Source of the DNA: an uncultured Alistipes sp. | Lineage (GTDB): Bacteria > Bacteroidota > Bacteroidia > Bacteroidales > Rikenellaceae | Direction: 5' to 3' | Length of the DNA stretch: 64,000 nt | Assembly: GCA_900546065.1 (NCBI GenBank) | Contig: URBK01000004.1 | Coordinates: 62,001-126,000, forward strand | Shown: in pieces, positions 50,732 to 62,158 of the stretch | Numbering within the stretch: position 1 is the stretch's first letter | Layout of the letters: each line of letters begins with the position of its first letter | The notes under the pieces: generated by a model | What the model was told of the DNA's origin: nothing | Database searches by the model: none | What the model saw: only the letters and a program-made list of their open reading frames with translations | Position numbers and translations under genes: made by a program

Positions 50732-51619
50732 TTATTTTTCGGGCGCGATGCGGGCGAGCCAGTCGAGCGTGAGGCTCTGCCACAGTTCCCGATATCGGAA
50801 CGACTCCTTGATGCCCCATCCGTGTCCGCCCTCGGGCAGGATATAGAGCGAGGCGGGTATTCCGGCCTGCTTCATGGCGTTGTACATCATGGTCGAGTTC
50901 TGTGGAGGCACGCCTCCGTCATCGTCCGAGAGGATGAATAGCGCGGGAGGGGTAGCCTTGTCGACAAGGCGTTCGACAGACCATTCGAGGCTCTGCTCCT
51001 CGGTGCGGTCGGCCCCGAGAAGGTTGTCGAAGGAGCCGCGGTGGCTCTTCTCCCCCGACGTTATGACGGGATAGAACAGAAGCATGAAGTCGGGACGCGG
51101 ATCGCTCTGCGCATGGAGGTATTTGGCGAGTGCCCCTACGCCCGTTGCGGCGGCCAGATGCCCCCCGGCCGAGAATCCCATGATCCCCACCTGCCGTGCC
51201 TCCTGTTTGTGCGGATACTTCTCGCGCATGTATCGCAGGGCCTCGAGTGCATCCTCCGTCGGCACCTCGGGATGGCCGTTCGGCATGCGGTACTTGAGTA
51301 CGGCGGCCGTGATGCCGTGCTGGGCGAACCAACGGCCCACGTCATCGCCCTCGTGGCTCATCGCCACGAGCCAGTAACCTCCGCCCGGACATACCACTAC
51401 GGTCTGTCCCGTGGCCTGCCCCTCGGCGGGGCGGTAGATGTAGAGTACGGCCTCGGTGGTGTGCGAGATGCGTTTGCCCTCACCTGTCTGTTCGGGCTGT
51501 GTGATGGCGTTCGAGTGCGGGGCCGTGGCGTTGTCCCACAGCTTGACCTCGAGCGGCTCCTGCGCCGAGGCGCTTATCGCCGCGGCGGCCGCGACGGCCA
51601 GCATGACTGCAAGTTTCAT
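50732..51619 (-). CDS. Secreted alpha/beta-hydrolase, acetyl xylan esterase/BD-FAE-like
   Basis: 295 residues with a signal peptide (about 1-20, SASAQ). Catalytic features are the oxyanion loop VVCPGGGYWLVA, the nucleophile elbow GFSAGGHLA (about 148-156), the acid region SDDDGGVPPQNS and the His in EGGHGWGI. This is the pattern of Bacteroidetes acetyl-esterases that deacetylate xylan or other glycans. It lies 43 bp downstream of leuS on the same strand but is followed by its own terminator. Confidence 0.85.
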   Translation of the reverse strand: MKLAVMLAVAAAAAISASAQEPLEVKLWDNATAPHSNAITQPEQTGEGKRISHTTEAVLYIYRPAEGQATGQTVVVCPGGGYWLVAMSHEGDDVGRWFAQHGITAAVLKYRMPNGHPEVPTEDALEALRYMREKYPHKQEARQVGIMGFSAGGHLAAATGVGALAKYLHAQSDPRPDFMLLFYPVITSGEKSHRGSFDNLLGADRTEEQSLEWSVERLVDKATPPALFILSDDDGGVPPQNSTMMYNAMKQAGIPASLYILPEGGHGWGIKESFRYRELWQSLTLDWLARIAPEK

Positions 51620-51662
51620 GTCCGGAGGTTTTCTTCTGTTAAACTACCTATATTCCCGGATC

Positions 51663-54419
51663 CTATATTACCAGATTGATGATCTTGCCCGGCACGACGA
51701 TCACCTTCTTGGGAGTCTTGCCCGCAAGCCACTTCTGTGCGGCTTCGGCCTTGACGATCGAGTCTTCGATCTGTGCGGCCGTGGCCGAGAGAGGATACTC
51801 CTGCTTGAAGCGCAGCTTGCCGTTTACCATGACGGGATATTCGAATGCGCTCTCCTCGAGATGCTTCTCGTCGAAGGTGGGGTACGAGGCGTCGAATACC
51901 GACCCTTCGTGACCCATCGTCTCCCAGAGCTCCTCGGCCAAGTGCGGCGCGAAGGGGGCTATAAGTACGGCCAGCGGTTCGAGCACGGCGCGCTTGCGGC
52001 ACTGCCCCAGCTCGTTGAGGCATATCATGAATGCCGATACGGAGGTGTTGAACGAGAAGTTCTCGATATCCTCGCGCACCTTCTTGATTGTCTTGTGCAG
52101 GGTCTTCATCTCGGCGGCCGTAGGCTTCTCGTCCGTAAGGGCGAGCTCTCCGTCGCGGTCGAAGTAGAGACGCCAGAACTTGCGCAGGAACTTGTGTACG
52201 CCGTCTATGCCGTTCGTATCCCACGGCTTCGACTGCTCGATGGGGCCGAGGAACATCTCATACATGCGGAGCGTGTCGGCGCCGTAGTTCTCGACTATGT
52301 TGTCGGGGTTGACGACGTTGTACATCGACTTGGACATCTTCTCGATGGCCCAGCCGCAGATATACTTCCCGTCCTCGAGGATGAACTCCGCATCGGCGAA
52401 TTCGGGGCGCCAGCGGCGGAAGGCCTCAAGGTCGAGCTGGTCGTTGCGGACGATGTTCACGTCGACGTGTATCTCCTGCGTCTGGTACTGCGAGCGCAGC
52501 CCCAGCGAGACGAACTTGTTGGTGCCGACGATGCGGTAGACGAAGTTCGAGCGACCCTGTATCATGCCTTGGTTGACGAGCTTCTTGAATGGCTCCTTCT
52601 CGCACACGTATCCCAGATCATAGAGGAACATGTTCCAGAAGCGTGAGTACATCAGGTGTCCCGTGGCGTGCTCGATACCTCCGACGTAGAGGTCGACGCT
52701 GCGCCAGTACTCGTCCGCCTGCTTTGATACGAGGGCCTTGTCGTTGTGCGGGTCCATGTATCGCAGGTAGTATGCCGACGATCCGGCAAATCCCGGCATC
52801 GTGGATAGCTCGAGCGGATATCCCTCCTCCGTAGTCCAGCCCTTCACACGTGCCAAGGGCGGTTCGCCCTGCTCCGTGGGGCCGAAGTTTTCGATCGGGG
52901 GCAGCTCCAGAGGCAGCTTGTCCTCCGGCAGGGGATATGCCGTGTCGCCCTTGTAGTATATGGGGAACGGCTCGCCCCAGTAACGCTGGCGCGAGAAGAT
53001 GGCGTCACGCAGGCGGTAGTTCACAAGACGCTTGCCCAGATGGCGGCGTTCGATCTCGTCGAACATGGCGGGTATCGCCTCCTTGACATCCATGCCCGTG
53101 AGGAATCCCGAGTTGATCATGCGGCCGCTCTTGGCGTCGTACGACTCCTTCTCGATGTCGCCGCCCTCGACCACGGGGATGATCTCCAGTCCGAAGTGTC
53201 GTGCGAAGGCGTAGTCGCGCGAGTCGTGTGCCGGCACGGCCATGATGGCCCCCGTACCGTATCCCGCCAGCACGTAGTCCGATATGTAGATTGGGATCTG
53301 CTTGCCCGTGAAGGGGTTTATGGCGTACGAGCCCGTGGCCACGCCGCTCACGCGGCGCGTCTCGGCTATACGCTCACGCTCCGAACGCTTCTTCGTCTGC
53401 TCGATGTACTCCTCGACGGCGGCGCGGTTTTCGGGCGTCGTAAGCTCCGAAACCCACTCGTGCTCGGGCGCGATGACCATGAACGTCACACCGAAGATGG
53501 TGTCGGGGCGCGTGGTGAAGATCTCGAGCTTGCGGTCCGAGTCCTTGATGTCGAAGAAGACCTGCGCGCCGACCGAACGCCCGATCCAGTTGCGCTGGAT
53601 CTCCTTGAGCGACTCGCTCCATTCGAGCGTATCCAGACCGTCAAGCAGCCGCTGGGCGTATGCCGTCACACGCAGCGACCACTGCTTCATGCGCTTCTGC
53701 TCGACGGGGTAACCTCCGCGTACCGACAGCCCGTCCTTCACCTCGTCGTTGGCCAGCACCGTTCCCAACTTGGGACACCAGTTGACCATCGTGTCGGCGC
53801 GGTAGGCCAGACGGTAGTTCTGCAGCACCTGCTCGCGGCGGGGCTCGTCCCACGAGGCCCACTGCTCGGCCGTGAACTCCATGTCGGTGGTGCAGGCGGC
53901 GTCGACGCCCTCGGTGCCGTGCGCGGCGAAGTGCTCCTCGAGTGCGCTTATGGGCATGGCCTTCTGCGCGCGGCGGTCATAGTAGTGGGCGTACATCTTA
54001 AGGAAGGCCCACTGCGTCCATTTATAGTATGCGGGGTCGCACGTGCGCACCTCACGGTCCCAGTCGAACGAGAATCCGATCTTGTCCAGCTGCTCGCGGT
54101 AGCGGGCGATGTTCTGCTCGGTTGTGACGGCGGGGTGCTGCCCCGTCTGTATGGCGTACTGCTCGGCCGGCAGACCGAAGGCGTCGTATCCCATCGGGTG
54201 CAGCACGTTGTATCCGCACAGACGCTTGTAACGTGCGTATATGTCCGATGCAATGTATCCCAGCGGGTGTCCCACATGCAGTCCCGCACCCGACGGGTAG
54301 GGGAACATGTCGAGGACATAATACTTGGGGCGGTTGGGGTCGATCTCGACGTGATAGGTGCGCCGCTCGACCCAGCGCTGCCGCCACTTGGATTCGATCT
54401 GCTTGAAATTGTAGTCCAT
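51663..54419 (-). CDS. leuS: Leucyl-tRNA synthetase
   Basis: 918 residues, the bacterial size. The HIGH motif is HVGHPLGY (about 47-54) and KMSKS is in [15 protein letters not shown]. The CP1 editing insert shows [19 protein letters not shown] and the T-rich/[15 protein letters not shown] elements. A class I synthetase that charges tRNA-Leu and edits mischarged Ile and Met analogues. A minus-strand TATCTTTG (54466..54459) is a probable -7 box. Confidence 0.97.
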   Translation of the reverse strand: MDYNFKQIESKWRQRWVERRTYHVEIDPNRPKYYVLDMFPYPSGAGLHVGHPLGYIASDIYARYKRLCGYNVLHPMGYDAFGLPAEQYAIQTGQHPAVTTEQNIARYREQLDKIGFSFDWDREVRTCDPAYYKWTQWAFLKMYAHYYDRRAQKAMPISALEEHFAAHGTEGVDAACTTDMEFTAEQWASWDEPRREQVLQNYRLAYRADTMVNWCPKLGTVLANDEVKDGLSVRGGYPVEQKRMKQWSLRVTAYAQRLLDGLDTLEWSESLKEIQRNWIGRSVGAQVFFDIKDSDRKLEIFTTRPDTIFGVTFMVIAPEHEWVSELTTPENRAAVEEYIEQTKKRSERERIAETRRVSGVATGSYAINPFTGKQIPIYISDYVLAGYGTGAIMAVPAHDSRDYAFARHFGLEIIPVVEGGDIEKESYDAKSGRMINSGFLTGMDVKEAIPAMFDEIERRHLGKRLVNYRLRDAIFSRQRYWGEPFPIYYKGDTAYPLPEDKLPLELPPIENFGPTEQGEPPLARVKGWTTEEGYPLELSTMPGFAGSSAYYLRYMDPHNDKALVSKQADEYWRSVDLYVGGIEHATGHLMYSRFWNMFLYDLGYVCEKEPFKKLVNQGMIQGRSNFVYRIVGTNKFVSLGLRSQYQTQEIHVDVNIVRNDQLDLEAFRRWRPEFADAEFILEDGKYICGWAIEKMSKSMYNVVNPDNIVENYGADTLRMYEMFLGPIEQSKPWDTNGIDGVHKFLRKFWRLYFDRDGELALTDEKPTAAEMKTLHKTIKKVREDIENFSFNTSVSAFMICLNELGQCRKRAVLEPLAVLIAPFAPHLAEELWETMGHEGSVFDASYPTFDEKHLEESAFEYPVMVNGKLRFKQEYPLSATAAQIEDSIVKAEAAQKWLAGKTPKKVIVVPGKIINLVI

Positions 54420-54720
54420 TGTGTATATTGCTGTTTTGATATATATTCAACCGAGGAGCAAAGATATGCAAAAAACCCTTTTTTTGCACCTTAAAACCCG
54501 AAAATCGACCTTGCGCCACGGCTCTATGTGCACTTTGGCCGCCGCGCGGGACGCTTGCAGGCGCAGATGCCGGATCTGCACGGCGTAAGATACGGCGTGC
54601 ATGCCGACGCGTTGTCCGAAGCAGACGGCCTATGCGCGAAGCGGCCGTCGGGCGTAGCGGGTTTATATGTTATGTATTGTGATTGGCGGGTGTGTGTCCG
54701 TATGGGGTATGTCGGACGGG
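54420..54720. other. Intergenic region upstream of leuS
   Basis: No gene is seen in 301 bp. It holds the leuS -7 box TATCTTTG on the minus strand (54466..54459). A 7-bp inverted repeat without T run, GACGGCC/GGCCGTC (54624-54630, 54643-54649), may mark the 3' end of the zinc-ribbon gene. Confidence 0.5.
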
Positions 54721-55383
54721 TCAGTTGCGGGCCTGCTCGTGGAAGTCGGTATGGCCGCAATGGCGGCAGGTGCGGGTGACGACATATCTGTATATGCGCC
54801 GCCCGTTCTTGGTGACGGCGCCGTCGTCGTGGCGGCTGTGCGCCGTGTCGCGCATGGCGTGCAGGCGCCCGCAGCGGTCGCAGCGGCGGCCGAACAGAAG
54901 CACGGCCAGCAGCGGTGTGATTACGGATACGGGCAGCACTATGGCCAGAACCAGCAGCACAAGCTCTATCCCGCTGAGCGTGGCGACGAAATCCTCCAGA
55001 TTGCGGTCTACCGAGCGGTCGGGGCGCGAGTGCTGTACGTCGGCGGCCTTGATCCGCATATCGGCGCCGGCACCGGCTCCAGCACGAATGCCGGCGCGGA
55101 CGTCTGCTGCGGCCCGTATGTGTGTTGCCGCTCCGAGACCGAAGTGTCCGGGCGCGATGTGGCGCGACATGCGTACAAGCAGAGCGGCGGGAATATCGGT
55201 CGTATTGGTATGGTATGCGTTGATACGGTTTGCGCGTTGGGCCGATGCGTTTGCAATGCCCTGCTGCAGATGTAGGGAAATGAAAAAGCCGTACCGTGCC
55301 GAAGCGTGGACGGTCAGGGCAGACATCAAGGCCATGCCGGCAATGAGTGTCGGCATCAGTATGCGGAGCAGGTTCTTTTTCAT
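54721..55383 (-). CDS. Small membrane protein with C-terminal zinc ribbon, unknown function
   Basis: 220 residues from ATG 55383 (MKKNLLRILMPTLIAG). A signal peptide or anchor (about 1-25) is followed by an exported Ala/Gly/Arg-rich stretch (AADVRAGIRAGAGAGADM), a transmembrane helix (about 145-170, LVLLVLAIVLPVSVITPLLAVLLF), and two Cys-x-x-Cys-Gly knuckles (CDRCG and CRHCG) near the end. I do not recognise the family; TPM-domain membrane proteins carry a similar ribbon, but the TPM fold is not evident. A full promoter lies at 55497-55528. Confidence 0.65.
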   Translation of the reverse strand: MKKNLLRILMPTLIAGMALMSALTVHASARYGFFISLHLQQGIANASAQRANRINAYHTNTTDIPAALLVRMSRHIAPGHFGLGAATHIRAAADVRAGIRAGAGAGADMRIKAADVQHSRPDRSVDRNLEDFVATLSGIELVLLVLAIVLPVSVITPLLAVLLFGRRCDRCGRLHAMRDTAHSRHDDGAVTKNGRRIYRYVVTRTCRHCGHTDFHEQARN

Positions 55384-55993
55384 CAGGCTCTTCAGGTGCG
55401 AATATGTTTCGGTGGCCGCCTGCGGCGGCATCGGCAAACGGCATGCCGAGGTTGGGGCGGCAGGACGTTCGGGCACTCCCTGAGGGGCGCTGAATGCAAA
55501 TATAGGAAAATGTAAGCTCGAGAACAAAATTTAGAGACGAAAAAATAGCAATTTGCCGTGTGCCAGTATAACTTTTTTATGGTTTGCTTCCGTAAGCGTC
55601 CAGCCCGTGAAGGTGCCGTATCGCGGTTTGGCAGGGATAAAGTCCGGTCAATTAGCGTGTTTGCCATGCCGTGCGGCTGCCGTACCGCTCCGGACGGCGC
55701 GGCAGCCGTAGGAGCTGGCGCATGACGGCAGACGGCCGACGGCGGGCGCCGCGACAAGGAGTTTTAATGCGTTGAAAAATACCCTGTTTCCGATATATGT
55801 ATAAATAAAACATTATAGTTTGTAGAAATGTATAAGCAAAAAGAATCGCTTTAGGCGTAAAATGCTGGAAAAAGCCGAAAAAAGATTGAGTCAAGTAGTG
55901 TTATTAAAAAAAATTGCTTACCTTTGCAATCCGTTTTGGACGTTTTTGGAAACGGAATTGATTAATTAACATTAAAGGACAAAAAGTTTTACA
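55384..55993. promoter_or_regulatory. Divergent promoter region: zinc-ribbon gene and str operon
   Basis: No gene in 610 bp. For the minus-strand gene, TTTG (55528..55525), 20 bp, TATATTTG (55504..55497) is a full promoter match. For rpsL, TACCTTTG (55919-55926) is the -7 box, 68 bp before the ATG, with no good -33. A 9-bp inverted repeat CGGCTGCCG/CGGCAGCCG (55674-55682, 55700-55708) is unexplained. Confidence 0.6.
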
Positions 55994-56392
55994 ATGCCAA
56001 CTATTCAACAGTTAGTAAGAAACGGTCGAGTAAGTCTGGAGGACAAGAGTAAGTCTCCGGCACTCGCAGCGTGTCCCCAGCGTCGCGGCGTATGTACGCG
56101 TGTGTACACTACGACCCCGAAGAAGCCTAACTCGGCTATGCGTAAGGTGGCGCGTGTAAGATTGACCAACGGCAAGGAGGTTAACGCCTATATCCCGGGC
56201 GAGGGCCACAACCTGCAGGAGCACTCAATCGTATTGGTACGCGGCGGTCGTGTAAAGGACCTGCCGGGTGTACGTTATCACTTGGTTCGCGGAGCCCTCG
56301 ACTCGGCAGGTGTGGACGGACGCCGTCAGCGCCGCTCGAAGTACGGAGCAAAGCGCCCGAAGGCAGGAAAGGCAGCCCCCGGAAAGAAATAA
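55994..56392 (+). CDS. rpsL: 30S ribosomal protein S12
   Basis: 132 residues. [12 protein letters not shown] at the start and [20 protein letters not shown] in the middle are diagnostic. The Lys of TPKKPNSA is the wild-type residue at the streptomycin site. First gene of the str operon, with a long leader. Confidence 0.98.
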   Translation: MPTIQQLVRNGRVSLEDKSKSPALAACPQRRGVCTRVYTTTPKKPNSAMRKVARVRLTNGKEVNAYIPGEGHNLQEHSIVLVRGGRVKDLPGVRYHLVRGALDSAGVDGRRQRRSKYGAKRPKAGKAAPGKK

Positions 56393-56429
56393 ACTCCCAT
56401 AGTCAATCGTATTAACTACAAGAAATAAA

Positions 56430-56906
56430 ATGAGAAAAGCTAAGCCAAGAAAGCGAATTCTACTTCCAGATCCCAAGTTCAACGATGTCGAGGTGACTCG
56501 TTTCGTGAACAACCTTATGCTGGATGGAAAGAAGAGTATTGCTTACACCATCTTCTACGACAGTCTGGAGCTGGTGAGCAAGAAGATGAAGGATGCTGAT
56601 AAGTCTCCGCTGGAAATCTGGAAACAGGCTCTTGAGAATATCACACCCCAAGTCGAAGTAAAGTCGAAGCGTATCGGAGGTGCGACCTTCCAGGTTCCTA
56701 TGGAGGTTAGACCGGAGCGCAAGATTTCGATTTCCATGAAAAACCTTGTCCTTTACTCACGCAAGCGCGCCGGTAAGTCTATGGCCGAGAAACTCGCAGC
56801 AGAGATAGTCGATGCCTACAATCAGCAGGGTGCCGCCTACAAGCGTAAGGAGGAGATGCACCGCATGGCTGAGGCGAACAAGGCATTCGCGCATTTCAGA
56901 TTCTAA
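56430..56906 (+). CDS. rpsG: 30S ribosomal protein S7
   Basis: 158 residues. [26 protein letters not shown]-like [15 protein letters not shown], and the [18 protein letters not shown] segment ([20 protein letters not shown]) are diagnostic of S7. It starts 37 bp after rpsL and is followed by fusA. Confidence 0.98.
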   Translation: MRKAKPRKRILLPDPKFNDVEVTRFVNNLMLDGKKSIAYTIFYDSLELVSKKMKDADKSPLEIWKQALENITPQVEVKSKRIGGATFQVPMEVRPERKISISMKNLVLYSRKRAGKSMAEKLAAEIVDAYNQQGAAYKRKEEMHRMAEANKAFAHFRF

Positions 56907-56921
56907 TAAAGGTAACGTTAA

Positions 56922-59030
56922 ATGGCAAGAGATCTTAACTATACTCGTAACATCGGTATCATGGCGCACATCGATGCCGGTAAGACGACCACCTCGGAGC
57001 GTATCCTCTTCTACACGGGTAAGACCCACAAGATCGGTGAGGTTCACGAGGGCGGCGCCACGATGGACTGGATGGTTCAGGAGCAGGAGCGTGGTATCAC
57101 CATCACGTCGGCTGCAACCACCGCATTCTGGCACTATAAGGACAAGCAGTATCAGATCAACCTGATCGATACTCCGGGACACGTCGACTTCACGGTCGAG
57201 GTGGAGCGTTCGTTGCGCGTACTTGACGGCGCCGTTGCTACGTTCTGCGCTGTGGGCGGTGTCGAGCCCCAGTCGGAGACGGTATGGCGTCAGGCCGACA
57301 AATACCACGTACCCCGTATCGGTTACGTGAACAAGATGGACCGTACGGGCGCCGACTTCCTGTCGGTATGCGCCCAGATCAAGGAGCACTTCGGTGCTAC
57401 GGCACTGCCGGTAGTGCTGCCCATCGGTTCGGAGGACAAGTTCGAGGGCTTGATAGACCTTATATATAATAATGCGATCTACTACTTCGACGACAAGACC
57501 GTCCGCGACAACTTCGTGCTGAAGGAGATCCCCGACAACATGAAGGCCGAGGCCGCCGAGTGGCGTTCGAAGCTCATCGAGGAGGTTGCCGCTACGGACG
57601 AGGCCCTGATGGAGAAGTTCTTCGAGGACCCCGATTCGATCACCGCCGACGAGCTTATCGCCGCAATCCGCAAGGCTACGATCAACATGACGCTCGTGCC
57701 CATGCTCTGCGGTTCGTCGTTCCACAACAAGGGTGTGCAGAAGCTGCTCGACTCGATCATCGCGTTCCTGCCCTCGCCGCTGGACGTACCCCCCGTCGAG
57801 GGTATCAACCCCAAGACCGAGGAGAAGGAGGTTCGCCACGCTACCATAGACGATCCCTTCTGCGGACTGGCATTCAAGATCGCAACCGATCCCTTCGTAG
57901 GCCGTCTGGCATTTGTCCGTGTATATTCGGGCGCACTGGACGCCGGTTCATACGTGCTGAACGCACGCAGCGGCAAGCGCGAGCGTATCAGCCGTCTGTA
58001 TCAGATGCACGCCAACAAGCAGAACCCTCTGGAGAGAGTCGAGGCAGGTGATATCTGCGCCGCCGTCGGCTTCAAGGAGATCCGTACGGGTGATACGCTT
58101 ACGGCCGAGAACGCACCTCTGGTACTCGAGCAGATGACCTTCCCCGAGCCTGTGATCGGTCTGGCCGTTGAGCCCAAGACCCAGAAGGATCTCGACAAGC
58201 TGGGCATCGCTCTGGCCAAGCTGGCAGAGGAGGATCCTACCTTCACGGTACGTACCGACGAGGAGACGGGTCAGACGATCATCAGCGGTATGGGTGAGCT
58301 TCACCTCGACATCATCGTCGACCGTCTGCGCCGCGAGTTCGGTGTGGAGATCAATCAGGGAGCACCGCAGGTTAACTACAAGGAGGCTCTTACCAAGACG
58401 GTTCAGCACCGTGAGGTATTCAAGAAGCAGACCGGTGGCCGCGGTAAGTTCGCCGACATCATCTTCGAGATCGGCCCCGCCGAGGACGGCAAGCCGGGTC
58501 TCACCTTCGTGGACGAGGTCAAGGGCGGAAATATCCCCAAGGAGTTCATTCCCGCCGTGCAGAAGGGCTTCGAGTCGGCTATGGCCAACGGCGCCCTCGC
58601 AGGCTACTCGATCGATTCGATGAAAGTTACGCTCAAGGACGGTTCGTTCCACCCTGTGGATTCGGATCAGCTCTCATTCGAGATCTGCGCCCGCAACGGT
58701 TTCCGTCAGGCTGCTCCCAAGGCCGGTTCGGTTATCATGGAGCCCATCATGTCAGTCGAGGTTGTTACGCCCGAGGAGAACATGGGTGACATCATCGGCG
58801 ACCTGAACAAGCGCCGCGGCCAGATTCAGGGCATGGAGTCGAAGGGTACGGCCCGCGTCGTTAAGGCTATGGTGCCGCTGTCGGAGATGTTCGGCTACGT
58901 GACCGTGCTGCGTACGATCTCGTCGGGACGCGCTACGTCGTCGATGGAGTTCTCGCACTTCGAGGAGGTTCCCGCAAACCTCGCCAAGGAGATCATCGAG
59001 AAGAGCGGAAAGCGTAAGGATTTAGAATAA
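56922..59030 (+). CDS. fusA: Elongation factor G
   Basis: 702 residues. GTPase motifs are [15 protein letters not shown] (G1), the switch region with [13 protein letters not shown] (G3) and [10 protein letters not shown] (G4). Domains II to V follow, with the typical ending [19 protein letters not shown] translocates the ribosome with GTP hydrolysis. Third gene of the str operon, 15 bp after rpsG. Confidence 0.98.
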   Translation: MARDLNYTRNIGIMAHIDAGKTTTSERILFYTGKTHKIGEVHEGGATMDWMVQEQERGITITSAATTAFWHYKDKQYQINLIDTPGHVDFTVEVERSLRVLDGAVATFCAVGGVEPQSETVWRQADKYHVPRIGYVNKMDRTGADFLSVCAQIKEHFGATALPVVLPIGSEDKFEGLIDLIYNNAIYYFDDKTVRDNFVLKEIPDNMKAEAAEWRSKLIEEVAATDEALMEKFFEDPDSITADELIAAIRKATINMTLVPMLCGSSFHNKGVQKLLDSIIAFLPSPLDVPPVEGINPKTEEKEVRHATIDDPFCGLAFKIATDPFVGRLAFVRVYSGALDAGSYVLNARSGKRERISRLYQMHANKQNPLERVEAGDICAAVGFKEIRTGDTLTAENAPLVLEQMTFPEPVIGLAVEPKTQKDLDKLGIALAKLAEEDPTFTVRTDEETGQTIISGMGELHLDIIVDRLRREFGVEINQGAPQVNYKEALTKTVQHREVFKKQTGGRGKFADIIFEIGPAEDGKPGLTFVDEVKGGNIPKEFIPAVQKGFESAMANGALAGYSIDSMKVTLKDGSFHPVDSDQLSFEICARNGFRQAAPKAGSVIMEPIMSVEVVTPEENMGDIIGDLNKRRGQIQGMESKGTARVVKAMVPLSEMFGYVTVLRTISSGRATSSMEFSHFEEVPANLAKEIIEKSGKRKDLE

Positions 59031-59044
59031 TAACGAGTTAAAAT

Positions 59045-59350
59045 ATGAACCAGAAAATTAGAATCAAACTCAAGTCTTTCGACCACAACTTGGTTGACAA
59101 GTCGGCCGAGAAGATCGTGAAGACGGTGAAGTCAACGGACGCCATGGTAAGCGGTCCGGTGCCCCTGCCCACGAAGAAGCAGATTTTTACGGTCAACCGC
59201 TCGACCTTCGTCAACAAGAAGGCGCGTGAGCAGTTCCAGTTCTGCACCTTCAAGCGTATCATCGACATCTACTCGTCAACGCCCAAGACCATCGACGCGC
59301 TGATGAAGCTGGAGCTTCCTTCGGGAGTGGAGGTCGAGATCAAGGTTTGA
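59045..59350 (+). CDS. rpsJ: 30S ribosomal protein S10
   Basis: 101 residues. [20 protein letters not shown] at the start, [17 protein letters not shown] in the middle and VEVEIKV at the end are diagnostic. It starts 14 bp after fusA, so the str and S10 operons are joined here; a hairpin with a T run follows it. Confidence 0.97.
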   Translation: MNQKIRIKLKSFDHNLVDKSAEKIVKTVKSTDAMVSGPVPLPTKKQIFTVNRSTFVNKKAREQFQFCTFKRIIDIYSSTPKTIDALMKLELPSGVEVEIKV

Positions 59351-59359
59351 TAACGACAG

Positions 59360-59407
59360 GCACGTGCGGGGCGCGGCAAAAGGCGACGCCCCGCCGACGT
59401 GCGTTTT
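59360..59407 (+). terminator. Terminator/attenuator-like hairpin between rpsJ and rplC
   Basis: GCACGT (59360-59365) pairs with ACGTGC (59397-59402) and, inside, GGGGCG (59368-59373) pairs with CGCCCC (59387-59392), followed by GTTTTCC. It is in the 138-bp gap within the ribosomal cluster; the next gene has no obvious TAnnTTTG box. Confidence 0.6.
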
Positions 59408-59488
59408 CCGCGAGGAGATATTTACGAACGAAAATATAGACTCAAGAAGACAAATCACTTTATTCAACAAACGTAATTCGACAGAAAA

Positions 59489-60103
59489 ATGTCAGGACTA
59501 ATTGGAAAGAAGATCGGAATGACTTCCGTTTACAGTGCCGAGGGTAAGAACATACCATGCACTGTCATTGAGGCTGGTCCGTGTGTAGTTACGCAAATTA
59601 AGACGGTCGAGAAGGATTCGTATGAGGCCGTTCAGGTTGCCTATGACGACAAAAGTGAAAAACACACCAGCAACAGTTTGTTAGGTCACTTCAAGAAGGC
59701 CGGCACTACCCCCAAGCGCAAGATGGCTGAGTTCAAGGGTATGCCCGAAGTGAACCTCGGTGATACTCTCACGGTCGACATGTTCTCGGAGGAGGACTGG
59801 GTAGACGTTACGGGGATCTCGAAGGGTAAGGGCTTTCAGGGCGTAGTAAAGCGTCACGGTTTCGGCGGTGTCGGCGGCCAGACTCACGGTCAGCACAACC
59901 GTCAGCGTAAGCCGGGTTCGCTGGGTGCGTCGTCTTATCCGTCGCGTGTGTTCAAGGGCAAGCGTTTGGCCGGACGCATGGGCGGCGATCAGGTTAAGGT
60001 CGTTAACCTGAAGGTATTGAAGATTATTCCCGAGAACAACCTCATTCTGGTGAAGGGTTCGATTCCCGGGGCAAAAGGTGCTTATTTAACAATTGAGAAG
60101 TAG
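59489..60103 (+). CDS. rplC: 50S ribosomal protein L3
   Basis: 204 residues. [19 protein letters not shown] at the start and [18 protein letters not shown] in the middle are diagnostic, as is [21 protein letters not shown]. It is the first gene after the hairpin and lies 1 bp before rplD. Confidence 0.98.
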   Translation: MSGLIGKKIGMTSVYSAEGKNIPCTVIEAGPCVVTQIKTVEKDSYEAVQVAYDDKSEKHTSNSLLGHFKKAGTTPKRKMAEFKGMPEVNLGDTLTVDMFSEEDWVDVTGISKGKGFQGVVKRHGFGGVGGQTHGQHNRQRKPGSLGASSYPSRVFKGKRLAGRMGGDQVKVVNLKVLKIIPENNLILVKGSIPGAKGAYLTIEK

Positions 60104-60104
60104 T

Positions 60105-60731
60105 ATGGAATTAGCTGTTTATAACACACAAGGACAAGAGACCGGACGCAAGGTAGTCCTTTCGGATGCGGTCTTCGGCGTGGAGGCTAATGACCACGCT
60201 ATCTATCTCGACGTGAAGCAGTATCTGGCCGATCAGCGTCAGGGTACGCACAAGTCGAAGCAGCGTAACGAGGTAGCTGGATCGACGCGCAAGCTCAAGC
60301 GTCAGAAGGGTACCGGCGGCGCACGTTGCGGCAGCATCAAGTCACCGCTGTTCCCGGGAGGCGGCCGCGTATTCGGTCCCGTACCCCGCGACTACAGCTT
60401 CAAGCTCAACAAGAAGCTCAAGCGTCTGGCACGCCGCAGCGCCCTGACCTACAAGGCTCAGGCCGGCGCTATCACGGTAGTCGAGTCGCCGTCGCTCGAG
60501 GCCCCGAAGACCAAGCAGGTCGAGGCCATGACCAAGGCCCTGAAGGTGGCCGACAAGAAGGTGCTTCTGGTACTGCCCGAAGGCAATGCAAACCTTCAGC
60601 TGTCATGCCGCAACATCCCCTCTGTAAAGCCTATTCTGGCCGCCAACATCAACACCTATGAGGTGATGAATGCCAACGTGCTGGTAATGGTCGAGGGCGC
60701 GGAGAACGTATTGAATGTAATGTTAGCTTAA
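60105..60731 (+). CDS. rplD: 50S ribosomal protein L4
   Basis: 208 residues from ATG 60105 ([17 protein letters not shown]), preferred to a start inside rpl[21 protein letters not shown] and [20 protein letters not shown] are the conserved loop and basic segments of L4. Its role as an operon autoregulator in other bacteria is known but not shown here. Confidence 0.97.
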   Translation: MELAVYNTQGQETGRKVVLSDAVFGVEANDHAIYLDVKQYLADQRQGTHKSKQRNEVAGSTRKLKRQKGTGGARCGSIKSPLFPGGGRVFGPVPRDYSFKLNKKLKRLARRSALTYKAQAGAITVVESPSLEAPKTKQVEAMTKALKVADKKVLLVLPEGNANLQLSCRNIPSVKPILAANINTYEVMNANVLVMVEGAENVLNVMLA

Positions 60732-60744
60732 AAACGCAAGAGAG

Positions 60745-61035
60745 ATGGAAATTATAATTAAGCCTATTTTGACCGAGAAGATGACGATTCAGGGCGAAAA
60801 ACTGAACCGCTACGGTTTTATCGTCGACGTTAGAGCTAACAAGCTGCAGATCCGCAACGCGGTGGAGCAGATGTACAACGTCGTGGTGACGGATGTCAAC
60901 ACCATCAACTACATGGGCAAGCTCAAGAGCCGCTACACGAAGGCGGGCCTTCTGGAGGGCCGCGCCAACAACTTCAAGAAGGCCGTTGTCACCTTGAAGG
61001 ATGGAGACAAGATAGATTTTTACAGTAATATCTAA
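60745..61035 (+). CDS. rplW: 50S ribosomal protein L23
   Basis: 96 residues. [23 protein letters not shown], then [15 protein letters not shown] and [20 protein letters not shown], are the L23 pattern. It forms part of the exit-tunnel rim. Spacing to rplB is 5 bp. Confidence 0.96.
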   Translation: MEIIIKPILTEKMTIQGEKLNRYGFIVDVRANKLQIRNAVEQMYNVVVTDVNTINYMGKLKSRYTKAGLLEGRANNFKKAVVTLKDGDKIDFYSNI

Positions 61036-61040
61036 CAGAC

Positions 61041-61865
61041 ATGGCAGTAAGAAAGTTTAAGCCGGTAACAGCCGGTACGAGACATAAGATCATAGGCGCT
61101 TTCGACGAGATCACTTGCACGACGCCTGAAAAGTCGTTGCTCAGTGCCAAGAAGAGCACGGGCGGACGTAACAATACGGGTAAGATGACCATGCGCTATA
61201 TCGGCGGAGGTCACAAGCAGATGTATCGTAACGTCGACTTCAAGCGCTCGAAGGACGGTATTGCCGCAACTGTAAAGACTATCGAGTACGACCCGAACCG
61301 TACGGCACGCATCGCTCTGGTGGTGTACGCCGACGGCGAGAAGAGCTATATCCTCGCTCCGAATGGCCTTCAGGTAGGCCAGACGGTCATGAGCGGCGCA
61401 GGCGTAGCCCCCGAAGTCGGAAACACTCTGTTCCTGAGCGAAATACCTCTGGGAACCGTAGTACATAACATTGAACTCTACCCCGGTCAGGGTGCTGCGA
61501 TGGCACGTTCGGCCGGTTCGTATGCTCAGCTTCTGGCACGCGAAGGAAAATTCGCTATCATCAAGTTGCCTTCAGGCGAGACTCGTATGGTACTCGTAAC
61601 TTGCCGCGCTACGATAGGCGTGGTATCGAACGTCGATCACAACCTCGAGAGCTCGGGCAAGGCCGGCCGCAAGCGTTGGCTCGGTCGCCGTCCGCGTAAC
61701 CGTGGCGTCGTGATGAACCCTGTTGATCACCCGATGGGTGGCGGTGAAGGCCGTGCTTCGGGAGGTCACCCGCGTTCGCGTAAGGGATTGTTGGCTAAGG
61801 GTTATAAGACTCGTAACCCGAAGAAGACGACCTCGAAGTTCATTATTTCAAGAAAGAAAAAATAA
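61041..61865 (+). CDS. rplB: 50S ribosomal protein L2
   Basis: 274 residues. [16 protein letters not shown] at the start, [20 protein letters not shown], and the peptidyl-transferase-proximal [19 protein letters not shown] with the conserved His are all present. Normal length. Confidence 0.98.
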   Translation: MAVRKFKPVTAGTRHKIIGAFDEITCTTPEKSLLSAKKSTGGRNNTGKMTMRYIGGGHKQMYRNVDFKRSKDGIAATVKTIEYDPNRTARIALVVYADGEKSYILAPNGLQVGQTVMSGAGVAPEVGNTLFLSEIPLGTVVHNIELYPGQGAAMARSAGSYAQLLAREGKFAIIKLPSGETRMVLVTCRATIGVVSNVDHNLESSGKAGRKRWLGRRPRNRGVVMNPVDHPMGGGEGRASGGHPRSRKGLLAKGYKTRNPKKTTSKFIISRKKK

Positions 61866-61882
61866 TTAAATAGAGTATCATA

Positions 61883-62152
61883 ATGAGCCGTTCATTAAAA
61901 AAAGGACCATTCATCGACCCCAAACTTGAGGCGAAGGTAGTCGCACAGGCCGAGGGGAACAAGAAGACTGTCATCAAGACTTGGTCGCGCGCAAGTATGA
62001 TTTCGCCTGACTTCGTCGGTCAGACGATAGCTGTCCACAACGGAAATAAGTTCATTCCCGTATACGTAACCGAGAATATGGTGGGTCACAAGTTGGGCGA
62101 GTTCGCTCCGACCCGCAATTTCCGTGGTCATGCAGGTAACAAGAAAAAATAG
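61883..62152 (+). CDS. rpsS: 30S ribosomal protein S19
   Basis: 89 residues. [40 protein letters not shown] and [20 protein letters not shown] are diagnostic of S19. Confidence 0.98.
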   Translation: MSRSLKKGPFIDPKLEAKVVAQAEGNKKTVIKTWSRASMISPDFVGQTIAVHNGNKFIPVYVTENMVGHKLGEFAPTRNFRGHAGNKKK

Positions 62153-62158
62153 TAGACA

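Noticed and set aside
53040..54494. 484-codon open frame opposite leuS
   Set aside because: Shadow of leucyl-tRNA synthetase, no recognisable domain.
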